A stretch of DNA of 64,000 bases from Chlorobium sp. (lineage in GTDB: Bacteria; Bacteroidota; Chlorobiia; Chlorobiales; Chlorobiaceae). Where the stretch lies: positions 1-64,000 of the forward strand of contig SZXV01000005.1 in NCBI GenBank assembly GCA_005862225.1, written 5' to 3'. Made by a program: the position numbers and the translations under genes. Position 1 is the stretch's first letter. Each line of letters starts with the position of its first letter. Under the pieces are notes generated by a model. The model made no database searches. It worked only from the letters and a program-made list of their open reading frames with translations, and was not told the DNA's origin. Below are positions 54,343 to 64,000 of the stretch, piece by piece.

Positions 54343-54986
54343 GAAGAGATAATCTGGTCAAATTGTTCAAGGGTTTCCACCAATCGGGCCGTATTCCCAA
54401 AAATTGAAAGGGCAGCAATTCCGTAAGCACCTTGATCCATGCATAGTAAAGCATTATCGGGCGTTATGCCACCAAGAGCAAAAACAGGAAGAGTGGTTGC
54501 CCGACAAAGTTGAGCAAGTTTTTCAAGCCCCTGGGGAGGGCCATACTTTCTTTTTGAGGGGGTGTCAAAAACCGGCCCGTAAAGCAGGTAATCAGCCCCG
54601 GATGCTTCTGCCATACGCAGGGATTCATGTGAATGCACACTGAATCCTGCAATCAAATTTGGCGCATTCTGGTGGACGTCAGCGGTCTTTAAAGTGTTTT
54701 CCGGAAGATGCACGCCGTCAAGAGAGGCTTCAAGAGCCACATCAATGCGCTTGTTCACAAGAAGCAGTGTGCCTTCCGGCAGGTCTGTATTCCGTGCTTT
54801 GAGCGCAAGTTTTAAGAGCTGTTGTGTGTCAAGCTGTTTTTCCCGAATTTGTACCATACATGCTATCGAGCGTGGCAACAGCCTGAGCTGTTCCATCAGT
54901 CGCGAGTCCATATCAGCATTTTCTTCGCCGCTGCTGATCAGATAGATGCGAGGTAGCGGATGCGGCAGCAGTTTATTAAGTCTCAT
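54339..54986 (-). CDS. tenI: ThiE/TenI-like thiamine-phosphate synthase paralogue
   Basis: 215 aa from ATG 54986; the frame extension to 55046 is not needed. The barrel has MVQIREKQLDTQQLLKLALK, LLLVNKRIDVALEASLDGVH and LLYGPVFDTPSKRKYGPPQG. TenI-type members isomerise the thiazole tautomer instead of making thiamine phosphate; the R-for-H differences leave both options open. First gene of the thi operon. No TPP riboswitch is visible in the 130 bases upstream. Confidence 0.8.
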   Translation of the reverse strand: MRLNKLLPHPLPRIYLISSGEENADMDSRLMEQLRLLPRSIACMVQIREKQLDTQQLLKLALKARNTDLPEGTLLLVNKRIDVALEASLDGVHLPENTLKTADVHQNAPNLIAGFSVHSHESLRMAEASGADYLLYGPVFDTPSKRKYGPPQGLEKLAQLCRATTLPVFALGGITPDNALLCMDQGAYGIAALSIFGNTARLVETLEQFDQIISS

Positions 54987-55113
54987 TATTAAAAAAAACT
55001 TTAATATATCACTGACTATAAATAATTTTGATAGTAATCGCAACAAACGGTGTTACCGACGATATTTGGTATTGTCGATGAGCCATTTTCTCATCATTTA
55101 CAAGTAGAATATT

Positions 55114-55593
55114 ATGGGACTGATTGAAGAAAAAATTATTAAAGCAGGACTCATTCTTCCCCCGTTACCTGCGGTTGCTGGTCTTTATTCCCCCGCTATG
55201 CGCACAGGTAATCTTGTGTTTACTTCCGGCCAGCTTCCTTTTATTAATGGCAAGCCGATTGAACCAGGCGGAACAGGAAAGGTTAATGATGCCAACCTTG
55301 ATGCTGCTGTTTATGCGTCCAGGATTGCACTTCTTAATGGACTTGCTGCAATTAAATCAATGACAGGTACTCTTTCCAGTATTGAACGCATTATCAAACT
55401 CACTCTGTTTGTTGCCAGCGATTCATGCTTTTCAAGTCAGCATCTCGTCGCAAACGGAGCTTCTTCTTTGTTGCACGAGATCTTTGGAGAGCAGGGAGCC
55501 CATGCTCGAAGTGCTGTTGGAGTTGCTGAATTACCCCTCAATGCAAGTCTGGAACTTGAACTTATTGTTCAGTGTAAATTTCCAATTCTCTAA
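55114..55593 (+). CDS. RidA/YjgF family protein
   Basis: 159 aa. YSPAMRTGNLVFTSGQLPFI and ARSAVGVAELPLNASLELEL are the family signatures; the arginine in HARSAVGV is the one that binds carboxylates in RidA. It is of the longer subfamily, whose role in imine hydrolysis is less certain. Single gene followed by a long spacer. Confidence 0.88.
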   Translation: MGLIEEKIIKAGLILPPLPAVAGLYSPAMRTGNLVFTSGQLPFINGKPIEPGGTGKVNDANLDAAVYASRIALLNGLAAIKSMTGTLSSIERIIKLTLFVASDSCFSSQHLVANGASSLLHEIFGEQGAHARSAVGVAELPLNASLELELIVQCKFPIL

Positions 55594-56375
55594 TTATTTA
55601 TTCACGAATAAACACCCATTTATTTTTTTATAAAAAAGTCACATCTCTCCTTATTGCGTAGTTTATTAATACAATAAATGGCTTATAAATCCTTTATTTA
55701 AAGCCAATTAAGCCGCAAGTCATATCCTTATTCTTCTAATTATTAACAAGAAGCCATAGTTAATTAATTAAAAATTAATTGATTTAATTAAACTTCATAA
55801 TAAGCATAGTAATGGTATTTAATTTTTTATTTATTCTGATAATAATGTATTAAATTAATTTTTAATTAAAATCATTTAATTTATTTAATTTAAAATACTT
55901 AATTGTTTTAATCTGTTTTTTATTTTATATTGTTTCTGTTATATTTTATTGCGTTTTGGTATTATTTTTTGTGGCATAAATTTTATTTATTTTATTCTGT
56001 TTTATCTTGAGATAATTTTAATTCTATTGTATTAGAGGTTTTATTAATTATCCCTTTATTTGTGTGACAGGATTATTTTAATAGCGCCTGCATCTCTGAG
56101 TTTTAAGTTTTTAATGTTGCGTATTTATATTTTTATTATTGATTTATCTTTATTGTTCATTGTGTTGTTTATGGTATTTCTCTTGAAGAGATAAGAGTAT
56201 CACTTTAATTTTATGTGATCACTGACTTTTGTTTTTTGTGTTTTCAATGATTTGATTGCGAGTGAGTTGTCTCGGCCTGCATGTTTTTTTTGTGATTTTG
56301 ATCATTGATTAAGTAAACTGTCAATCCGCTGCCATAACACTGGATATTTTATTCTTGTCATTAACCTTCTTGCCT
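55594..56375. other. Long, extremely AT-rich intergenic region
   Basis: About 780 bases with no protein-coding frame of substance. From 55740 to 55920 it consists largely of ATTAATT/TTTAATT runs and their palindromes (aattaattaaaaattaattg). Composition is far more AT-rich than the genes on both sides. The promoter for the downstream protease must lie near its right end. No clear small RNA or terminator was identified. Confidence 0.6.
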
Positions 56376-58028
56376 ATGTCCCGAATACCGACAATTGTCA
56401 TGATCCTTGTCGTGCTTGTTTTCGGTGTTTTTCTTGGCACCAGGTTTAGTGGGAACAGGGAGGGGAAGCTTGATAATCAGAAAAAACTCATTGAAGCATA
56501 CAGCTTGATGCAGGGGCTTTATGTGGATGAGGTTAATGGAGACAGTCTTCTAAGCGCAGGTATTCAGGGTATGGCTGAGTATCTTGATCCTCATACGGTC
56601 TATCTTGGGCCGGAACAAGTCTCTTATTCGCAGGCTGAGTTTGATGGTAATTTTGATGGTATCGGTGTCGAGTTTGATGTTGTTAATGATACGCTTCTCG
56701 TTGTTTCCCCCATTTCGGGTGGGCCGAGCGCAATGGCTGGAATTTCTTCTGGCGATCGCATCATTGCCATTGATTCGGTTTCTGCAATAGGGATTACGCA
56801 ACAAGAGGTTCTCAGAAAACTCAGAGGAAAGCAGGGCACGAAAGTTAAGCTGAAGGTGTTCAGGCCTCTCAGCGGCAAACTGATTAATTTTGTTGTTGCC
56901 AGAGGAAAAATTGCAACATCAAGTATCGATGCCGCGTTTATGCTTGATAAGCGGACTGGATATATCCGATTGAGCCGTTTCATTGCAACGACGGCGGATG
57001 AGTTCCGCAGGTCGCTTGCTCTTCTGAAGAAACACGGTATGCGTCGGCTTCTTGTTGATCTGCGTGGCAATCCTGGCGGCTTTCTTGAACAGGCTGTAGA
57101 GGTCGCTGATGAATTTCTCGGTCAGGGCCAGTTAATTGTCTCCATAAAAAGCCACAGGGGAGGTGAAGAGAATGAGAATTTTGTTGCCAAATCGGGAGAT
57201 GGTTTTGAGCAGGGTGAGGTTATAGTGCTTGTCGATAAGGGTAGTGCCTCAGCTTCAGAGATTCTTGCTGGTGCACTTCAGGATAACAAAAGAGCGGTTG
57301 TTGTTGGTGAGCTTTCATTTGGTAAAGGGCTTGTGCAGCGTCAGCTTCCGTTTGGCGATGGTTCGGCTATTCGTCTGACAGTTTCCCGTTACTATACTCC
57401 TTCTGGTCGACAAATTCAGAGATTCTATCGTAAGGGGATTGCAGGGCGAGAGCACTATTATAAAGAAGCAATGACAAATATTCTTCCCCAGAAACTCTTT
57501 TCAAATCCAGATAGTTTGTTGTATGTGAAAAACAGTGAAGTTTCGGTCTATAGAGGCTCGTCTCTCCCTCTTCTGCTTTCATCAATTAAAGCTGGTGATA
57601 AAGGACATGATAAACTGATGGAACTGAAAGATGCTGGCGGCATTATTCCTGATTTCTGGGTGACAGGTAAACCATATTCTCCTTTTTATCAGGAACTCAG
57701 CCAGGCGGGTGTTTTTGATGATATTGCACAGAAGCTTCTTGATAATCCGCACAGCCAGGCGCAGGAATACAGAAGTTCACTGGATCGGTTTATCTTGGAT
57801 TATTTGGAAGAAAGTGGTTTTGAAAGGCTTGTCATGAAGGCCTGTCAAGCAAAAAAGATTGCCTTTGATCGTGCAAGTTTTATTCGGGAGAGGAGATATA
57901 TTGCACGTGCAGTGAAATCGAAGATAGCTCATCAGCTTTTTGGTGCTGAAGGTCAGATCAAGTTTATTGTGCTGAGCACTGATCCTATTGTCAAGATAGC
58001 GACAACGGTACCGGCCAGTCTGCGTTGA
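56376..58028 (+). CDS. C-terminal processing peptidase (S41, CtpA-like)
   Basis: About 550 aa from ATG 56376 (MSRIPTIVMILVVLVFGVFL), with a signal anchor at the N-terminus. A PDZ domain follows (FDGNFDGIGVEFDVVNDTLL; GPSAMAGISSGDRIIAID). The peptidase core has RLLVDLRGNPGGFLEQAVEV, the serine in VDKGSASASEILAGAL and the lysine in VGELSFGKGLVQRQLP. The last 180 residues are an extra C-terminal part. It trims exported proteins in the periplasm. Confidence 0.93.
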   Translation: MSRIPTIVMILVVLVFGVFLGTRFSGNREGKLDNQKKLIEAYSLMQGLYVDEVNGDSLLSAGIQGMAEYLDPHTVYLGPEQVSYSQAEFDGNFDGIGVEFDVVNDTLLVVSPISGGPSAMAGISSGDRIIAIDSVSAIGITQQEVLRKLRGKQGTKVKLKVFRPLSGKLINFVVARGKIATSSIDAAFMLDKRTGYIRLSRFIATTADEFRRSLALLKKHGMRRLLVDLRGNPGGFLEQAVEVADEFLGQGQLIVSIKSHRGGEENENFVAKSGDGFEQGEVIVLVDKGSASASEILAGALQDNKRAVVVGELSFGKGLVQRQLPFGDGSAIRLTVSRYYTPSGRQIQRFYRKGIAGREHYYKEAMTNILPQKLFSNPDSLLYVKNSEVSVYRGSSLPLLLSSIKAGDKGHDKLMELKDAGGIIPDFWVTGKPYSPFYQELSQAGVFDDIAQKLLDNPHSQAQEYRSSLDRFILDYLEESGFERLVMKACQAKKIAFDRASFIRERRYIARAVKSKIAHQLFGAEGQIKFIVLSTDPIVKIATTVPASLR

Positions 58029-58081
58029 GAGGTTTACAATGGAATTCCAGGATTTTTTTTAATCGTTAAAACCTTGTTATC

Positions 58082-58738
58082 ATGTCGTTATTAGAAAAGA
58101 TTCAAAGCGCAGCCTGTACGTTGCGTATGAAGAATGACTGGCTGAAAATATTTACCTGTCCTCTGCCAAGCTCTGATTTTCTCTCTTTTGTTGCTGTTGC
58201 GACGATTGATGCACCTCAACATGCCGTTCTGAGTCTGCTTTATGATGTCGATGTTGCCACTGAGTGGGTCTGGAAAACGAGGGAGATGAAGGTGTTGCAG
58301 GAGTTATCAAATGATGAAGGGCGAATTGTCTATCAGCTTGTCAGTGCTCCCTGGCCTGTTTCTGATCGTGAAATCATAACCCGCTCTCAGGGGTATATGA
58401 ATCCTGAAACATCTGAGATTTTTATTAAACTTGAGTGTGTGCCTGATTTTCTTCCAAAGAACGACAAGTATGTTCGTGTTCCGGAGCTTGAGGGCGCCTG
58501 GAACATTGTTCCTCTTTCAGAGAAGCAGTGCAGGGTGGTTTTTCGTCTGCATATAGAGCCCGGCGGAGAAATTCCTTCATGGCTTGCTAATATTGCCGTT
58601 ATCGATACCCCTTATCACACCTTGGTTAATTTGCGAGAAATGGTCAAGAAGGAGAAGTATATGATTCCAGTTGATGCTCCCTTCAAACAGTCAGCACTTG
58701 ATGTTATCCAGCAGTATGACAAATTTGTTTCTGAGTGA
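58082..58738 (+). CDS. START-like lipid-binding domain protein 1
   Basis: 218 aa. [20 protein letters not shown] and [20 protein letters not shown] with [20 protein letters not shown] are the core of the START/SRPBCC cavity fold. No signal peptide, so probably cytoplasmic. A paralogue follows 10 bp downstream; the pair probably arose by tandem duplication. Ligand unknown; a lipid or hydrophobic pigment is possible. Confidence 0.8.
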   Translation: MSLLEKIQSAACTLRMKNDWLKIFTCPLPSSDFLSFVAVATIDAPQHAVLSLLYDVDVATEWVWKTREMKVLQELSNDEGRIVYQLVSAPWPVSDREIITRSQGYMNPETSEIFIKLECVPDFLPKNDKYVRVPELEGAWNIVPLSEKQCRVVFRLHIEPGGEIPSWLANIAVIDTPYHTLVNLREMVKKEKYMIPVDAPFKQSALDVIQQYDKFVSE

Positions 58739-58747
58739 TGTTTTTTC

Positions 58748-59422
58748 TTGAAGCCTCTCAATAATTATATAACGATAGAGAGTATGGATGTCGCATCAAT
58801 TCTCAATGGGAACTGGGAGTTTCGTGTTGAACATAAGGGAATCAGAATTTATTCTTCAAAAGTAAGCGGCTCTGATATTTATGGCTTTAAGGGAGAGATT
58901 GAGTTGCAGGTTTCCTTGAAAAAGCTGATCAGTATCTTTTATGATATGGCGAATTTCAGTCGATGGGTCCATCAGCTTGCGGAAATGGATGTGCTTGAAA
59001 AAAATGATGACCCCGAGTATGTTGTGCGTCAGGTCATCAATACACCTTGGCCCCTGCAGCAGAGAGAGGTAATCATGCGCTCCAGACTGATGTCTGCGGG
59101 GGACAATGCTCTTGCTATTGTCATGAAAGAGGAGCCTGATTATTTGCCGGTTAATCAAAAATATCATCGGGTTCAACATGCTACAGGAATGTGGATTTTT
59201 ACACCAGATGGCCATGGGGTGGTGCACCTGACCTTTGTTATGCATCTTGATCCTGGCAAGGATGTGCCAGCTCCTGTCAGTAATGCGGGATTGTTTGAGG
59301 TTCCATTCTATACCCTGAATAATTTGAAGGCTCTCATTGTTGACAGGTCATATAACCCTACGTACCCAGAGGAGATAGATCAGCATCTTTCTATCGTTGA
59401 AGATGTTCCAGACACGCCTTGA
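58748..59422 (+). CDS. START-like lipid-binding domain protein 2
   Basis: 224 aa from TTG 58748. [40 protein letters not shown] and [20 protein letters not shown] align with the same segments of the preceding protein. The two are clearly paralogues but far diverged. The 3' end overlaps the convergent heptose kinase gene by 32 bp. Confidence 0.8.
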   Translation: MKPLNNYITIESMDVASILNGNWEFRVEHKGIRIYSSKVSGSDIYGFKGEIELQVSLKKLISIFYDMANFSRWVHQLAEMDVLEKNDDPEYVVRQVINTPWPLQQREVIMRSRLMSAGDNALAIVMKEEPDYLPVNQKYHRVQHATGMWIFTPDGHGVVHLTFVMHLDPGKDVPAPVSNAGLFEVPFYTLNNLKALIVDRSYNPTYPEEIDQHLSIVEDVPDTP

Positions 59423-60377
59423 GAAGTTTTTCAGGCCTTACAGGTACTGCGCCGACCTCCTGACAGACTGTACCTGCGCCAAGATTTGCGATCGTTGCAT
59501 TGGTCACGATATCAAGACCGACAGCCGCGCCGAGTGCCAGTATTCCGATGACGGTATCACCAGCCCCGGAAACGTCAGCGACTTCAAATGATGTTGCCCC
59601 AATATGGGTGAAGGTGCCATTATAAATGGTCATCCCTTTGTCGCTTCTTGTCACAATAATTGTTTCAGCCTCAAGTTTTTCTTTCAGCAGTATACATGCT
59701 TCTTCAACCTCACGGTCATTGTTGTGCAGGACAATTCCGAGTGATGCCGCCATTTCGGAAAGGTTCGGTTTGAACAGGGTGCACTTTTTGTATGAAAAAA
59801 AGTTTCGGAGTTTTGGGTCAACAAGAACCGGGATCCTGAAGCGATTTGCAGATGCCATGATGCGCTGAATGAGTTGAGCGCTGAGAAGCCCTTTATTGTA
59901 GTCTTCGAGCACAATAGCATCAATTGATTCGACAATAGTTTCAAAAGAGTCTAAAATAGCTTGCTCAATTTCAGTATTAATCTCAGTTCTGCTTTCAAAA
60001 TCTACTCTCGTGATATGATGATTTTGTGAAAGCACTCTTGTCTTGCATGTTGTGGGCCTCGAAGGATCACAGATCAGCCCTTCGGTTGCTAATCCGCGAC
60101 TGTGGAACAGGTCAAGAAGTATCTCCCGATTGTTATCGGCTCCGGTCGTCCCGATGAGAATGGTTTCAGCGCCGAGCGACAGGGTATTGAGTGCAACATT
60201 TGCAGCCCCCCCCAGCCGGTGATCTTCATGGGTGACATCAACAACCGGCACAGGATATTCAGGAGAAATGCGCGAGACATGTCCAAAAATATATTTGTCA
60301 AGCATAATATCACCTATAACGACAATCCGCTTGCTGCGAAAAGAGTTCAGAATAGTTTCTATGAAGCTGAAAGTCAT
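59391..60377 (-). CDS. hldE: D-glycero-beta-D-manno-heptose-7-phosphate kinase
   Basis: 328 aa, kinase domain only, so the RfaE1/HldA form and not the bifunctional HldE with a nucleotidyltransferase tail. [39 protein letters not shown] and the PfkB end [18 protein letters not shown] are present. It makes the ADP-heptose precursor of lipopolysaccharide core. Divergent from ffh. Confidence 0.88.
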   Translation of the reverse strand: MTFSFIETILNSFRSKRIVVIGDIMLDKYIFGHVSRISPEYPVPVVDVTHEDHRLGGAANVALNTLSLGAETILIGTTGADNNREILLDLFHSRGLATEGLICDPSRPTTCKTRVLSQNHHITRVDFESRTEINTEIEQAILDSFETIVESIDAIVLEDYNKGLLSAQLIQRIMASANRFRIPVLVDPKLRNFFSYKKCTLFKPNLSEMAASLGIVLHNNDREVEEACILLKEKLEAETIIVTRSDKGMTIYNGTFTHIGATSFEVADVSGAGDTVIGILALGAAVGLDIVTNATIANLGAGTVCQEVGAVPVRPEKLLKACLEHLQR

Positions 60378-60542
60378 AATTGCCTGTTTTATGTAGAGGG
60401 ATGTTTAGCCCTTAAATAAAAAAATATCAATAAAAATCATTGTCAGCAATGAAGATATGATGGTATCATTTTATTTTTTGGTATTTTTTGTTATAATTAA
60501 AGCTAAGCATTTTTAAGCTTTATCTGAAATAAGCCAAAAGCA

Positions 60543-61892
60543 ATGTTCGATAGTTTAAGTGATAAATTAGAGGCCACCTTTAAAAAACTCGCAGGCCAGG
60601 CCGCTATAAACGAGATTAATATTGGTCTCGCCATGCGCGATATCAAGCGCGCTCTGCTTGGTGCCGACGTTAACTATAAGGTAGCAAAGAAATTAATTGA
60701 AGATATAAGGGAGAAGTCCCTGGGTGAACAGGTCATCAAAAGCGTGTCGCCTGCTCAGATGATTGTTAAAATTGTTTATGATGAGCTGACGGAGCTGATG
60801 GGTGGAGAGCAGAAGCCGCTTAACCTTTCGCCCAAAAAACTTCCCGCCATTATTATGGTTGCTGGCTTGCAGGGTTCGGGAAAGACAACCTTCTGTGCCA
60901 AACTTGCCCTGCGCCTCAAGAAAAACGGAAAAAATCCGATGCTTGTTGCTGCTGACGTCTATCGTCCGGCAGCTATTGATCAGCTTAAGGCGCTTGGCGC
61001 ACAAGTTGATGTATCGGTTTTTGCCATTGAAGAGCAGGATGCCATGAAGGCCGCGCTTCAAGGGCTGGAAGCAGCAAGGTCGGCAGCAAAAGATGTCGTG
61101 ATTATTGATACTGCCGGACGTTTGCAGATTGATCAGGTGATGATGGCTGAAGCTGAGGCGCTGAAAAATGCACTCAAGCCGGATGAGCTTCTCTTTGTTG
61201 TTGACTCCATGATGGGTCAGGAGGCGGTCAATACCGCCAAGGCATTCAATGATCGTCTTGATTTTGACGGTGTTGTGCTTACCAAGCTTGATGGTGATTC
61301 AAGGGGTGGCGCAGCGCTTTCCATTCGTCAGGTTGTTGAGAAGCCAATCAAATTTATCAGCATCGGTGAAAAGGTTGATGATCTTGATATCTTTTATCCC
61401 GATCGTATGGCCCAGCGAATACTGGGAATGGGTGATATTGTCAGTTTTGTTGAAAAAGCCCAGGAAAATCTTGATCTTGAGAAAGCTGCAGAGATGCAGA
61501 AAAAGTTGATGAAAAATGAGTTTGATCTCAACGACTTTTTCGACCAATTGCAGCAGCTTAAAAAGATGGGTTCAATTCAGGGATTGATTGAGATGGTTCC
61601 GGGTCTGAACAAGATGGTTCCAAAGCAGGATCTTGAAAATCTTGATTTCAAGCCAATTGAGGCTATGATTAATTCCATGACAAAGCAGGAAAAAAGTAAT
61701 CCTGATATTATTAATGGAAGCCGCCGTCAACGCATTGCGCGGGGGAGCGGTACGAAAGTTCAGGAGGTCAATCTCCTGCTGAAGCAGTTCGGTGAGATGA
61801 AGAAGATGATGCGTTCGGTAACAAAGTTGTCGCAGTCCGGCAGAAAGATTACCTCGCAGAATCTTGCGCTTGAAAAGTTTTTAAAACGATGA
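60543..61892 (+). CDS. ffh: Signal recognition particle protein Ffh
   Basis: 449 aa. The N domain is followed by a GTPase with [20 protein letters not shown] (G1), [12 protein letters not shown] (G3) and [16 protein letters not shown] (G4). The M domain has [14 protein letters not shown] and [16 protein letters not shown], which bind 4.5S RNA. It delivers nascent membrane proteins to FtsY. First gene of the ffh-rpsP-rimM-trmD-rplS cluster. Confidence 0.97.
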   Translation: MFDSLSDKLEATFKKLAGQAAINEINIGLAMRDIKRALLGADVNYKVAKKLIEDIREKSLGEQVIKSVSPAQMIVKIVYDELTELMGGEQKPLNLSPKKLPAIIMVAGLQGSGKTTFCAKLALRLKKNGKNPMLVAADVYRPAAIDQLKALGAQVDVSVFAIEEQDAMKAALQGLEAARSAAKDVVIIDTAGRLQIDQVMMAEAEALKNALKPDELLFVVDSMMGQEAVNTAKAFNDRLDFDGVVLTKLDGDSRGGAALSIRQVVEKPIKFISIGEKVDDLDIFYPDRMAQRILGMGDIVSFVEKAQENLDLEKAAEMQKKLMKNEFDLNDFFDQLQQLKKMGSIQGLIEMVPGLNKMVPKQDLENLDFKPIEAMINSMTKQEKSNPDIINGSRRQRIARGSGTKVQEVNLLLKQFGEMKKMMRSVTKLSQSGRKITSQNLALEKFLKR

Positions 61893-61938
61893 ATTGTATT
61901 CACTGTTACCAGTAAACATTAACTAAAATATTTTAGCC

Positions 61939-62340
61939 TTGGTAAAGATCAGACTTAAAAGAGCAGGAAGAAAAAAATTGCCGGTATACCAGATTGTTGT
62001 GGCCGATGCGCGCTCACCAAGGGACGGCAAATTTCTTGAGGTTGTCGGGCATTATCAACCTACTGCAAAGCCGCATGCAGTGACTATTAAAAAAGAGCGC
62101 ATTGTATACTGGATGCAGACTGGTGCACAGCCAACAGCTACAGTTAACAGTCTTATCCGTACAACCGGATTGCTCTATGAATTGAGGCTCAAGAGTATGG
62201 GGCGCAGTGAGGCTGAAATTTCTGCAGAGATGGAGAAGTGGCAGGCACATCAGACTGTCAGGCGTCAGAAGCGTCTTGCCTTGAAGTCTCATCGTCGCAG
62301 TGCTAAAAAAGAGGCTGAAGCGAACGCAGCTAACGCTTGA
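61939..62340 (+). CDS. rpsP: 30S ribosomal protein S16
   Basis: 133 aa from TTG 61939. [20 protein letters not shown] and [20 protein letters not shown] are the S16 signature. The body of about 80 residues is followed by a basic helical C-terminal extension of about 45 ([20 protein letters not shown]), longer than in E. coli. Located 46 bp after ffh. Confidence 0.96.
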   Translation: MVKIRLKRAGRKKLPVYQIVVADARSPRDGKFLEVVGHYQPTAKPHAVTIKKERIVYWMQTGAQPTATVNSLIRTTGLLYELRLKSMGRSEAEISAEMEKWQAHQTVRRQKRLALKSHRRSAKKEAEANAANA

Positions 62341-62373
62341 GAGGCGTCATCATAGTTTTTTTGTGAGGTTGGG

Positions 62374-62877
62374 GTGGAACTCTATCTGACTGGTATCATT
62401 CTCAAGCCGAAAGGTTTGAAGGGTGAGGTTAAAGTGGAGGTGATTACTGACTTTCCGGAAAGTTTTCTTTCACGGGTTCAGTTTTACGCAGGAAGTTCAG
62501 TCAATTCCGTTGAACGTTTAACGGTAAAAAAAGCTGCTCTTTCTGGAGGTTTTGCCTGGTTGTTCTTTGAAGGGATTGATACTATCGAAAAAGCAGAGGC
62601 ACTGACAGGTTGGCAATTGTTCGTTGATGAAAATCAACTTTTACCGCAACCGGATAACCGCGCCTATCTTCATGAAATTATTGGTATGAGGGTTTTAGAC
62701 CGTCATCGAAGGGAGGTAGGAGTTGTTACGAATGTCATCAGGATGCCTGCCAATGAAGTATACGAAGTTCAGATCGGGGGAAAAAAGGTTTTGCTGCCAG
62801 CCATTGATGAGTTTGTTGAAGAGTTCAGTCTTGCTGAACAGTGCATCGTTATTCCGAGATATGATGAATTTCTGTAA
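62374..62877 (+). CDS. rimM: 16S rRNA processing protein RimM
   Basis: 167 aa, GTG start. [20 protein letters not shown] begins the RimM barrel, [20 protein letters not shown]-like text marks the linker and GIMRVL-like PRC-barrel segments follow ([20 protein letters not shown]). It helps mature the 30S head and binds S19. It sits between rpsP and trmD, as in most bacteria. Confidence 0.94.
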   Translation: MELYLTGIILKPKGLKGEVKVEVITDFPESFLSRVQFYAGSSVNSVERLTVKKAALSGGFAWLFFEGIDTIEKAEALTGWQLFVDENQLLPQPDNRAYLHEIIGMRVLDRHRREVGVVTNVIRMPANEVYEVQIGGKKVLLPAIDEFVEEFSLAEQCIVIPRYDEFL

Positions 62878-62895
62878 CTGTTAGTGCTGAATGTC

Positions 62896-63609
62896 ATGGA
62901 TGCAATCAGGATTGATGTAATTTCAGTTATCCCCGGTTTTTTTGATTCACCGCTTAATAATGGATTGTTAAGCATTGCACGCAAGAAAAACCATGCTGAA
63001 ATCTTCATTCATAACCTTCATGATTATGGACTTGGCAGGTATAAACAGGTTGATGATTCGCCTTATGGCGGGGGGGCTGGTATGGTGCTCCGTCCGGAAC
63101 CTGTTTTTAACTGCATTGAAGCGTTAAAGGCTGAAAGAGAGTATGATGCGGTGATTTTTCCAACACCGGATGGGAAGTTGTTTGACCAGCCTGTGGCTAA
63201 CCGGCTTTCATGTATGCGTCATCTGATTATTCTCTGTGGCCATTATAAGGCAGTTGATGAAAGGATCAGGCAAAATTTGATTACTATGGAAATCTCCATA
63301 GGTGATGTGGTTGTTTCGGGAGGTGAGATCCCTTCTCTGTTTCTTATGGATGCGCTTGTCAGGGTGATTCCAGGGGTTTTGGGTGACAGTGAATCGGCAT
63401 TGAGCGATTCTTTTCAGACAGGACTTCTTGACTCAGTCTACTATACTCGACCTGCGGAATTCAGAGGGATGAAGGTGCCTGAAGTGCTGTTGACGGGTCA
63501 CCATAGCAATATTGAGCACTGGCGAGGTGAAAATGCTGTTGATCGAACCCGTCGTCGTCGTCCGGATCTTATCGATAAAGAGGTTTTAGATGAATTTAAG
63601 AAAAAATAA
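62896..63609 (+). CDS. trmD: tRNA (guanine-N1)-methyltransferase TrmD
   Basis: 237 aa from ATG 62896 ([16 protein letters not shown]); a GTG at 62884 is possible. [40 protein letters not shown] and [20 protein letters not shown] form the trefoil-knot SAM site. It methylates G37 of tRNAs to prevent +1 frameshifting. 18 bp before rplS. Confidence 0.96.
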   Translation: MDAIRIDVISVIPGFFDSPLNNGLLSIARKKNHAEIFIHNLHDYGLGRYKQVDDSPYGGGAGMVLRPEPVFNCIEALKAEREYDAVIFPTPDGKLFDQPVANRLSCMRHLIILCGHYKAVDERIRQNLITMEISIGDVVVSGGEIPSLFLMDALVRVIPGVLGDSESALSDSFQTGLLDSVYYTRPAEFRGMKVPEVLLTGHHSNIEHWRGENAVDRTRRRRPDLIDKEVLDEFKKK

Positions 63610-63627
63610 CGTAAATAAGTTGTTGTC

Positions 63628-63990
63628 ATGGATCAGTTAATCAAGTTAGTTGAAGCCACCCAGGCTGTTACCGATTTTCCGGAAATCAGGCCAGGCGATA
63701 CCATCAAGATTCAGTTGAAGGTTATTGAGGGTGAAAAAGAGAGGCTTCAGGCTTTCGAGGGTATTGTTATAAGCGACAGGGGAGCAGGAGGAAACAAAAC
63801 TATCACGGTTCGCAAAATTTCTCATGGTGTTGGTGTTGAGAGGATTATCCCTGTCAACTCACCGAACATCGAAAGTGTCACGGTTGTTAAACATGGCAAG
63901 GCAAGAAGGGCAAAACTTTTCTACCTGCGCAAGCGTACTGGCAAGGCGGCATTAAAAGTGAAGGAACGGAAGATTGTAGAGAAAATCTGA
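63628..63990 (+). CDS. rplS: 50S ribosomal protein L19
   Basis: 120 aa. [20 protein letters not shown] and [20 protein letters not shown] with [20 protein letters not shown] are the L19 signature. It lies at the 30S-50S interface. Complete; the window ends 10 bases after its stop. Confidence 0.97.
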   Translation: MDQLIKLVEATQAVTDFPEIRPGDTIKIQLKVIEGEKERLQAFEGIVISDRGAGGNKTITVRKISHGVGVERIIPVNSPNIESVTVVKHGKARRAKLFYLRKRTGKAALKVKERKIVEKI

Positions 63991-64000
63991 ATATTGTTAA

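Noticed and set aside
54987-55113. TPP riboswitch before the thi operon
   Set aside because: No CUGAGA or ACC-GAACCUGAU-type boxes could be found in either strand.

Overview
The window looks like a chromosome segment of a green sulfur bacterium (Chlorobiaceae, Chlorobium/Pelodictyon type). This is inferred from the housekeeping genes and their order (ffh-rpsP-rimM-trmD-rplS at the right end; adk coupled to an unfamiliar conserved-looking gene next to rlmN and priA) and from the overall protein style; no database search was possible.

Layout. 1-5 kb: an arsenic operon (arsR-arsC-acr3, minus strand, with a clear ArsR operator), yjbQ, a small FMN-binding protein, tRNA-Ser(CGA) with terminator, a DUF4405-type membrane protein and a flavoprotein. 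5.4-12.3 kb: a PstI/BsuBI-like restriction-modification pair and a MacB-like export operon (ATPase, FtsX-type permease, HlyD-type adaptor). 12.4-17.4 kb: a decayed defence island with an antitoxin next to a vapC carrying an amber codon, fragments of a YhcG-type nuclease, a large SNF2 helicase reduced to 281 codons by in-frame deletions, an intact DUF4062-ATPase-winged-helix protein, and fragments of a DUF1156 methylase, HsdM, an IS3 transposase and probably HsdR. 17.8-22.2 kb: a PEP-CTERM protein, an iron alcohol dehydrogenase, a flavoprotein and small toxin-antitoxin (TA) modules.

22.2-41 kb is the most unusual part. The four genes of a type I Wadjet plasmid-defence system (jetA, jetB, jetC, jetD) are all open, but they lie in two halves on the same strand: jetA-jetB at 40892-38812 and jetC-jetD at 26704-22164. 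About 12 kb separates them. Each half carries a relic of the missing half. Upstream of jetC is a jetA start fused to a jetB end plus the jetA upstream region. Downstream of jetB are the first codons of jetC, fused to a DUF1778 antitoxin and then to the C-terminus of a tyrosine recombinase. The 12 kb between them holds a cluster of intact and broken TA genes (27-33.8 kb) and four AT-rich gene cassettes separated by imperfect palindromes that look like integron attC sites (33.9-38.3 kb). The recombinase fragment may therefore be what remains of an integron integrase.

41.3-64 kb is ordinary core genome: htpX, priA, adk, rlmN, a DHH phosphoesterase, pepA, a lipase-like hydrolase, a coiled-coil lipoprotein, ugd, thiD-thiE-tenI, a RidA-family gene, a long AT-rich spacer, a C-terminal processing protease, a pair of START-like proteins, the heptose kinase gene, ffh, rpsP, rimM, trmD and rplS.
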